The translations under genes and the position numbers were made by a program. A stretch of DNA of 64,000 nt, taken from Hydrocarboniphaga effusa AP103. Its GTDB lineage: Bacteria > Pseudomonadota > Gammaproteobacteria > Nevskiales > Nevskiaceae. Where the stretch lies: positions 678,633-742,632 of the forward strand of contig NZ_AKGD01000004.1 in NCBI RefSeq assembly GCF_000271305.1. The letters are read 5' to 3'. Under the pieces are notes generated by a model. The model ran no database searches, had not been told where the DNA came from, and was given only the letters and a program-made list of their open reading frames with translations. Of the stretch, positions 60,400 through 64,000 are shown one piece after another. Every line of letters starts with the position of its first letter. Within the stretch, counting starts at the first letter, position 1.

Positions 60400-61214
60400 C
60401 CGAAGCAATGCTCCGGTGCCGGATAGGCGGCGCCCTTCACTTCATCGACGTAACTGCGGATCGCGCCCTGGATATCGACGCCGCCCTGCATGTAGTTTTT
60501 GACGAAGCGCGGTCGGCGGCCGAGGGTGACCAGCGGCGAGATGTTCAAGATGTCCTGCAGAACCAGAATCTGGCCGTCGACACTCGCGCCGGCGCCGATG
60601 CCGATCACCGGAACCGGACTGGCCTCGGTGATGCGACGTCCGAGTTCGGCCGGAATGCATTCGAGCAGCAGCAGGTCGGCGCCGGCTTCGGCGAGTACGT
60701 GTGCATCGTGAATCATCGCTTCGGCTGCGGCGTCGTCGCGACCCTGCACTTTGAACGCGCCCATCTTGTGCACGAACTGCGGCTGCAAACCCAGGTGAGC
60801 ACACACCGGAACCCCGCGAACGGCCAGATACTCGACGATGCTCGCCTGCTCGCGTCCGCCTTCGAGCTTGACCATCTTGGCACCGCCTTCCTGCATGAGT
60901 CGCATCGACGAATCGAGCGCTCGATCGAGCGTCGCATACGATAGAAACGGCAGATCCGCGACGAGAAACGCGCGCTTCAGATGTGGAGCGACGCAGCGCG
61001 AGTGATACACGATATCGCTCACCGTCACCGGCGTCGTCGTGTTGCCGCCATGCATGACCATGCCGAGTGAATCGCCGATCAAAATCATGTCGACGCCAGC
61101 GCGATCTTCGATCAGCGCGAAGCTGGCGTCGTAGCACGTCAGCGAGGCGATCTTCTCGTTGCGAGCCCGCATGGCGCGCAACTCGGCGATGTTAACGGGC
61201 TTGATCGGCTCCAT
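60396..61214 (-). CDS. panB: 3-methyl-2-oxobutanoate hydroxymethyltransferase
   Basis: First pantothenate enzyme: transfers a one-carbon unit from methylene-THF to alpha-ketoisovalerate. The 272-residue TIM barrel shows LTCYDASFALI, ILIGDSLGMVMHGG, KLEGGREQA, AHLGLQPQ and IGIGAGASVDGQILV, including the Mg-binding Asp residues and catalytic Glu region. ATG at 61214 (MEPIKPVNIAEL); GTG three codons upstream is possible. Confidence 0.97.
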   Translation of the reverse strand: MEPIKPVNIAELRAMRARNEKIASLTCYDASFALIEDRAGVDMILIGDSLGMVMHGGNTTTPVTVSDIVYHSRCVAPHLKRAFLVADLPFLSYATLDRALDSSMRLMQEGGAKMVKLEGGREQASIVEYLAVRGVPVCAHLGLQPQFVHKMGAFKVQGRDDAAAEAMIHDAHVLAEAGADLLLLECIPAELGRRITEASPVPVIGIGAGASVDGQILVLQDILNISPLVTLGRRPRFVKNYMQGGVDIQGAIRSYVDEVKGAAYPAPEHCFG

Positions 61215-61280
61215 GATGCGCACGCGGTAGTTTTGGCGCGGCGACTATATCAAAGACGCCCGCGGAGCCAATTCAAATCT

Positions 61281-61763
61281 TCAGTTCCAATCCGAGAGAT
61301 CGGCGGTGTCGATCTCGAGTGCGGCCTGCGTGATGCTGCCGAGGCCCGGAATCACGAGATCCGGCGCGACTTCGGCCAAGGGTACGACGACAAAGTTTCG
61401 CTTGGCGATGCCCGGATGCGGCAGCTTGAGTTCCGGCGTATCGAGTTCGACGCCGTCGACGTGCAGCAAGTCGAGATCGATGCGTCGCGGCCCCCAGTGC
61501 TGGACACCGCGCACTCGTCCCGCCTGCAGTTCGATCGCGAGCAGCGACTGCATGAGTTCGCCAGGCTCGATGTCGATATCGGCGACGCAGACCGCGTTGC
61601 AGTAATCGGGCTGATCGGCCGGCCCCATCGGCGGAGTGCGGTACAGCTTGGAACGCTGCAGCAGCCTCACGCCGTCCAGCCTCGAAATCGCCTTCAGGGC
61701 AGACAGCACCTGCCGCGCCGGATCGTCGAGATTACTGCCCAGCCCGATGTATGCCTTGGGCAT
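61281..61763 (-). CDS. folK: 2-amino-4-hydroxy-6-hydroxymethyldihydropteridine pyrophosphokinase
   Basis: Pyrophosphorylates the pterin in folate synthesis. The 160 residues match the family, with AYIGLGSNLDDP, RTPPMGPADQPDYCNAVC and the signature GPRRIDLDLLHVDG (metal Asp pair). It lies between pcnB and panB, as usual in proteobacteria; folate and pantothenate both need methylene-THF flux, which may explain the grouping. Confidence 0.96.
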   Translation of the reverse strand: MPKAYIGLGSNLDDPARQVLSALKAISRLDGVRLLQRSKLYRTPPMGPADQPDYCNAVCVADIDIEPGELMQSLLAIELQAGRVRGVQHWGPRRIDLDLLHVDGVELDTPELKLPHPGIAKRNFVVVPLAEVAPDLVIPGLGSITQAALEIDTADLSDWN

Positions 61764-61799
61764 GACCCGATCCGCTGTCTTTCGCGATGACGCTTGCGA

Positions 61800-63161
61800 T
61801 CAGCCTGCGTCCGGCGCCATGTCGGCTCCGGACGCGGAGTCGGCGTGTTCGCCGTTCGAAGCGCCCGAGCGCCGATTGCGCCCGCCGCGGCGGCGACGCT
61901 TCTTGCGCTCCGGCATGGCGTTGCCGTCGCCTCCGGTCTCGATCGCCTCTTCCGTCGGCACCGGCGGCAGATCACCGCCCTTCTGCGCCTCGGTCCACCA
62001 GTGCGCGAGTTCTTTGAGTGCCGCATCGCCGGAACTCTCGGCGCGTACGAGCAGGAAGTCATACGCGGCTCGAAACTTCGGATGCGTCATCAGGCGGCGA
62101 GCGCGATTCGACGTAGTCTGCTCGAAGCGCGGCTGCAAATCCCAGATGTCGCGCATCGGCAACGAGAAGCGCTTGGGTATCGCCACGCAGGCGATCGTGC
62201 GCGTAATGATTTCGTCACCGGCCTGCTGCATCGCGGGCACGGACTCGCAAGCCTGCTCGATCCGAATCTCTTTGGCGCGCGCTTCAACCGCAGGCCATAG
62301 CAAGGACGCGTACAAAAAGGCGGGGCTGACCGGCAGATCCTTGTCTATACGATCGGCTGTATTGCGCAGCGCGGCGTTGACGAACTTGAGCTTGTCCGGC
62401 TGCTTCAGCAGTCGGTCGAGCGCCGGGAACAACTGGCGGAACAAGCCGTAAACGCGCAAGCCGTACAGATTGTCTTCGGCTTCGCGAGAAAGCAGCAGCT
62501 TGAGCACCTCATCGAACAGACGAGCCGCCGGAATTTCCTTGAGCAACGGCGCGAGGCGAGCGATCGGTGCTGCAGTCGCTTCATCGATACGAAAACGCAG
62601 CTTGTTCGCGATGCGAATGGCTCGCAGCATCCGCACCGGATCTTCGCGATAACGCAGCTCGGGATCGCCGATCAGGCGGATCACGCCCTGCTTCATGTCC
62701 TCGATGCCACTCGTGAAGTCGACAATCGAAAAGTCGCGGATGTCGTAATACAGCGCGTTGATCGTGAAATCGCGCCGAAGCGCATCCTGCTCGAGCGTGC
62801 CGTACTCATTGTCCGACAGAATGCGCCCGGTTTCGTCGCGCTTGTGCAGATCGGTAATCGGGCCGCGGAACGTGGTCGTTTCCACAATCTCGTCGCCAAA
62901 CCGCACGTGACAGATCACGAAGCGGCGCCCCACCAAGCGGCATGAACGGAACAGGGGCTTGACCTGCTCGGGATGAGCATTCGTTGCGACGTCGAAATCT
63001 TTGGGCTCGATGCCGGCGAGGAGGTCGCGCACGCCACCGCCCACCATATAGGCTTCGTAGCCGGCGTCCTTGAGTGTGTAGAGCGTCTTGAGAGTGCCGC
63101 TGGAAATCATCGAGCGGGACACCGGATGCTCGGCGCGGAGAATGCGTCTGGGCAAAGTCAA
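61800..63161 (-). CDS. pcnB: Poly(A) polymerase I
   Basis: Adds 3' poly(A) tails that promote RNA decay. The 453-residue protein shows the nucleotidyltransferase core AYMVGGGVRDLLAGIEPKDFDVATNA, RLVGRRFVICHVRFG and RRDFTINALYYD, then the RNA-binding region (LRYREDPVRMLRAIRIANKL), and a very basic C-terminus (RKKRRRRGGRNRRSG). Alignment needs residues from about ILRAEHPVSRS, upstream of the first ATG (63110). The best canonical start is TTG 63161, with only a weak GGA upstream. E. coli pcnB uses an AUU start, so an odd start here is credible. Upstream frame into tRNA-Glu is not coding. Confidence 0.92.
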   Translation of the reverse strand: MTLPRRILRAEHPVSRSMISSGTLKTLYTLKDAGYEAYMVGGGVRDLLAGIEPKDFDVATNAHPEQVKPLFRSCRLVGRRFVICHVRFGDEIVETTTFRGPITDLHKRDETGRILSDNEYGTLEQDALRRDFTINALYYDIRDFSIVDFTSGIEDMKQGVIRLIGDPELRYREDPVRMLRAIRIANKLRFRIDEATAAPIARLAPLLKEIPAARLFDEVLKLLLSREAEDNLYGLRVYGLFRQLFPALDRLLKQPDKLKFVNAALRNTADRIDKDLPVSPAFLYASLLWPAVEARAKEIRIEQACESVPAMQQAGDEIITRTIACVAIPKRFSLPMRDIWDLQPRFEQTTSNRARRLMTHPKFRAAYDFLLVRAESSGDAALKELAHWWTEAQKGGDLPPVPTEEAIETGGDGNAMPERKKRRRRGGRNRRSGASNGEHADSASGADMAPDAG

Positions 63162-63200
63162 GCGAACAAAATCCGTTGCAGAAATACTAAGGGAGGCGCG

Positions 63201-63228
63201 TTGTATGGCGTCTAGGTATCCGTATAAT
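63201..63228 (+). promoter_or_regulatory. Promoter of tRNA-Glu
   Basis: TTGTAT (63201-63206), 16-base spacer, consensus TATAAT (63223-63228), then a GC-rich GCGACTC discriminator typical of stringent stable-RNA promoters. It lies 40 bases from the pcnB start on the opposite strand. Confidence 0.75.
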
Positions 63229-63245
63229 ACGCGACTCTCAGCTGT

Positions 63246-63321
63246 GCTCCTATCGTCTAGAGGCCTAGGACGGAGCCCTCTCAAGGCTTAAACCCGGGTT
63301 CGAATCCCGGTAGGAGCGCCA
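63246..63321 (+). tRNA. tRNA-Glu (anticodon CTC)
   Basis: A 76-nt cloverleaf with acceptor GCTCCTA/TAGGAGC, D-arm with CGTCTAGAGGCCTAGGAC, anticodon loop CTCTCAA with CTC (stem GAGCC/GGCTT, one G-T pair), T-arm CCCGGGTTCGAATCCCGG and encoded CCA. It reads GAG. Confidence 0.95.
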
Positions 63322-63811
63322 CCTTGCTTCAAAGGGATGGCCAGCAGACACTCGACACAGTGTCTCCAGCTCAAAAGCGGTTGATGGTGCAGGCGCTCAC
63401 TGCTGAGTGCGCTCGTGAAATGGACTCAAAGCAGTTCCAGCCCTATACCGAAAGCCATCGCGAGTCCCCCCAGAAATCCCGCGAGTCCCAGGCGAACATC
63501 TTCGCCCTCAGGGGAAACAATAAAGCGCATCAAGTTGCCTGTAAGCAATAACATCTGAAGTCTCATCTGATCGGCGTTTTCTTGTATACGCACCGATCCG
63601 GGCCGGGGATGCAGCGAGCCCGCAAACACCAGCGGCGAAGCGGACATCAGAACATCAAGCAGCGCGAGCTAGCTTGAATGCGAGAGCATTGAAGTTTTGC
63701 GGACGACATAGCCATGCTGCTCCGGCGGGGTACAGCATCCGTGGACGCGTTTCACAGAAATTGGGAATCCTGCTTCGGTTTTTCACCCCAGATCACAGAA
63801 GAGAGGACTAG
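63322..63811. other. 490-base gap between tRNA-Glu and the 5S rRNA terminator
   Basis: No recognisable gene. A 7-bp hairpin AGACACT / AGTGTCT (63346-63365) follows tRNA-Glu but lacks a U-run. A minus-strand frame of 73 codons (63426-63647) has a hydrophobic C-terminus (LAGFLGGLAMAFGIGLELL) but no good Shine-Dalgarno or family similarity that I know; an overlapping plus-strand frame of 75 codons looks random. The region is less GC-rich than the rest. It may be the decayed or variable flank of the rRNA operon. Confidence 0.5.
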
Positions 63812-63848
63812 AAAAGGAAAACCCCCGCCGGTTTCCCGGAGGGGGTTT
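63812..63848 (-). terminator. Terminator of the rRNA operon after 5S
   Basis: Hairpin with arms AAACCCCC (63841-63848, read on the minus strand) and GGGGGTTT (63818-63826), plus an inner CCGG pairing, followed on the minus strand by TTTTCCTTTTC. Confidence 0.8.
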
Positions 63849-63857
63849 GGATTTAAG

Positions 63858-63974
63858 AGCCTGGCAGTGACCTACTCTCGCATGGTCTTGCCACACTATC
63901 ATCGGCGCTGAGTCGTTTCACTTCCGTGTTCGGGATGGAAACGGGTGGTTCCAACTCGCTAATGCCGCCAGGCA
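63858..63974 (-). rRNA. rrf: 5S ribosomal RNA
   Basis: On the minus strand it begins TGCCTGGCGGCATTAGCG and ends TCACTGCCAGGC, with the conserved inner segments CCCATCCCGAACACGG and AAGTGAAACGACTCAGCGCCGATG, and GCGAGAGTAGGTC. About 117 nt. The 26 bases beyond it to the window edge are 23S-5S spacer, so 23S and 16S lie outside to the right. The operon runs into the terminator at 63812-63848. Confidence 0.97.
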
Positions 63975-64000
63975 AACTGGCTGGGGTATCGGTTCTTGGG

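Noticed and set aside
61636..62451. Plus-strand frame of 271 codons opposite folK and pcnB
   Set aside because: Both minus-strand genes are clear; the frame has no domain and mixes Arg/Ser/Ala runs typical of shadows.
63426..63647. Small hydrophobic protein on the minus strand between tRNA-Glu and 5S
   Set aside because: No convincing ribosome site or family; it overlaps another open frame of equal size. Kept only as a possibility in the gap entry.

Overview
The window is about 64 kb of GC-rich bacterial chromosome, almost entirely coding. It reads as a gammaproteobacterium, most likely of the Xanthomonadales (Lysobacterales) group. This placement rests on gene order and protein features, not on a tree. 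The supporting signs are the block rpsB-tsf-pyrH-frr-uppS-cdsA-dxr-rseP diverging from map-glnD-dapD-dapE, the pcnB-folK-panBC-panD-pgi string, and the Pseudomonas-like order queG/nnrD-tsaE-amiB-mutL-miaA-hfq-hflX-hflK-hflC-DUF2065-hisZ-purA. A Bcp/PrxQ peroxiredoxin with its second cysteine at the position used in Xylella and a G-rich heptamer repeat at dapE also fit. I see no prophage, insertion sequence, integron, CRISPR array or classical defence island.

Layout. 1-7460 (minus): translation factors (S2, EF-Ts, ribosome recycling factor), UMP kinase and the start of lipid, isoprenoid and envelope-stress functions, ending in rseP, which is cut by the left edge. 7481-14086 (plus): map, the nitrogen sensor glnD, lysine/diaminopimelate genes dapD and dapE, and a coupled alpha/beta hydrolase. 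14079-15783 (minus): a 5'-nucleotidase and an SDR. 15972-22148: an exopolysaccharide/group-4-capsule-like secretion module (YjbF/GfcB, YjbH/GfcD, a six-SLBB outer-membrane export protein, a GfcA-like small protein) with no sugar biosynthesis genes. 22277-24535: tRNA-Arg, tRNA-Ser, a shortened BamC-like lipoprotein coupled to dapA, and gcvR. 24572-29386: bcp, PIN-PhoH ATPase, a small unknown gene, radA and a PP2C phosphatase. 29402-37244: alr-dnaB, the rpsF-rpsR-rplI operon, rlmB, an OmpA-like lipoprotein coupled to rnr, and tRNA-Leu. 37417-54022: a transglutaminase-like TPR lipoprotein, then the long purA-to-nnrD string with a YjgN/M48 pair inserted between mutL and miaA. 54025-64000: queG, a PA2778/PA2779-type pair, pgi, an oxygenase coupled to panD, panC-panB-folK-pcnB, tRNA-Glu, and the 5S rRNA at the end of an rRNA operon that enters from the right edge on the minus strand.

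Most of the window is core housekeeping. The parts most worth a second look are five. (1) A 35-codon reading frame before purA encodes the same first ten residues as PurA with only third-base differences, and stops on the purA start. (2) A 4 x 7-bp tandem repeat lies inside the 5' end of dapE. (3) The gfc/yjb-like envelope module is stripped down and split. (4) Small coupled pairs of unknown role interrupt conserved operons: YjgN/M48, PA2778/PA2779 with an internal terminator-like hairpin, and a TIGR02466-type oxygenase after panD. (5) A BamC-like lipoprotein lacks the folded domains. Start codons were chosen by family alignment from memory and by visible Shine-Dalgarno sequence. GTG or TTG starts (rpsB, uppS, radA, miaA, hflX, M48, nnrD, dapE, pcnB) are noted where they matter.
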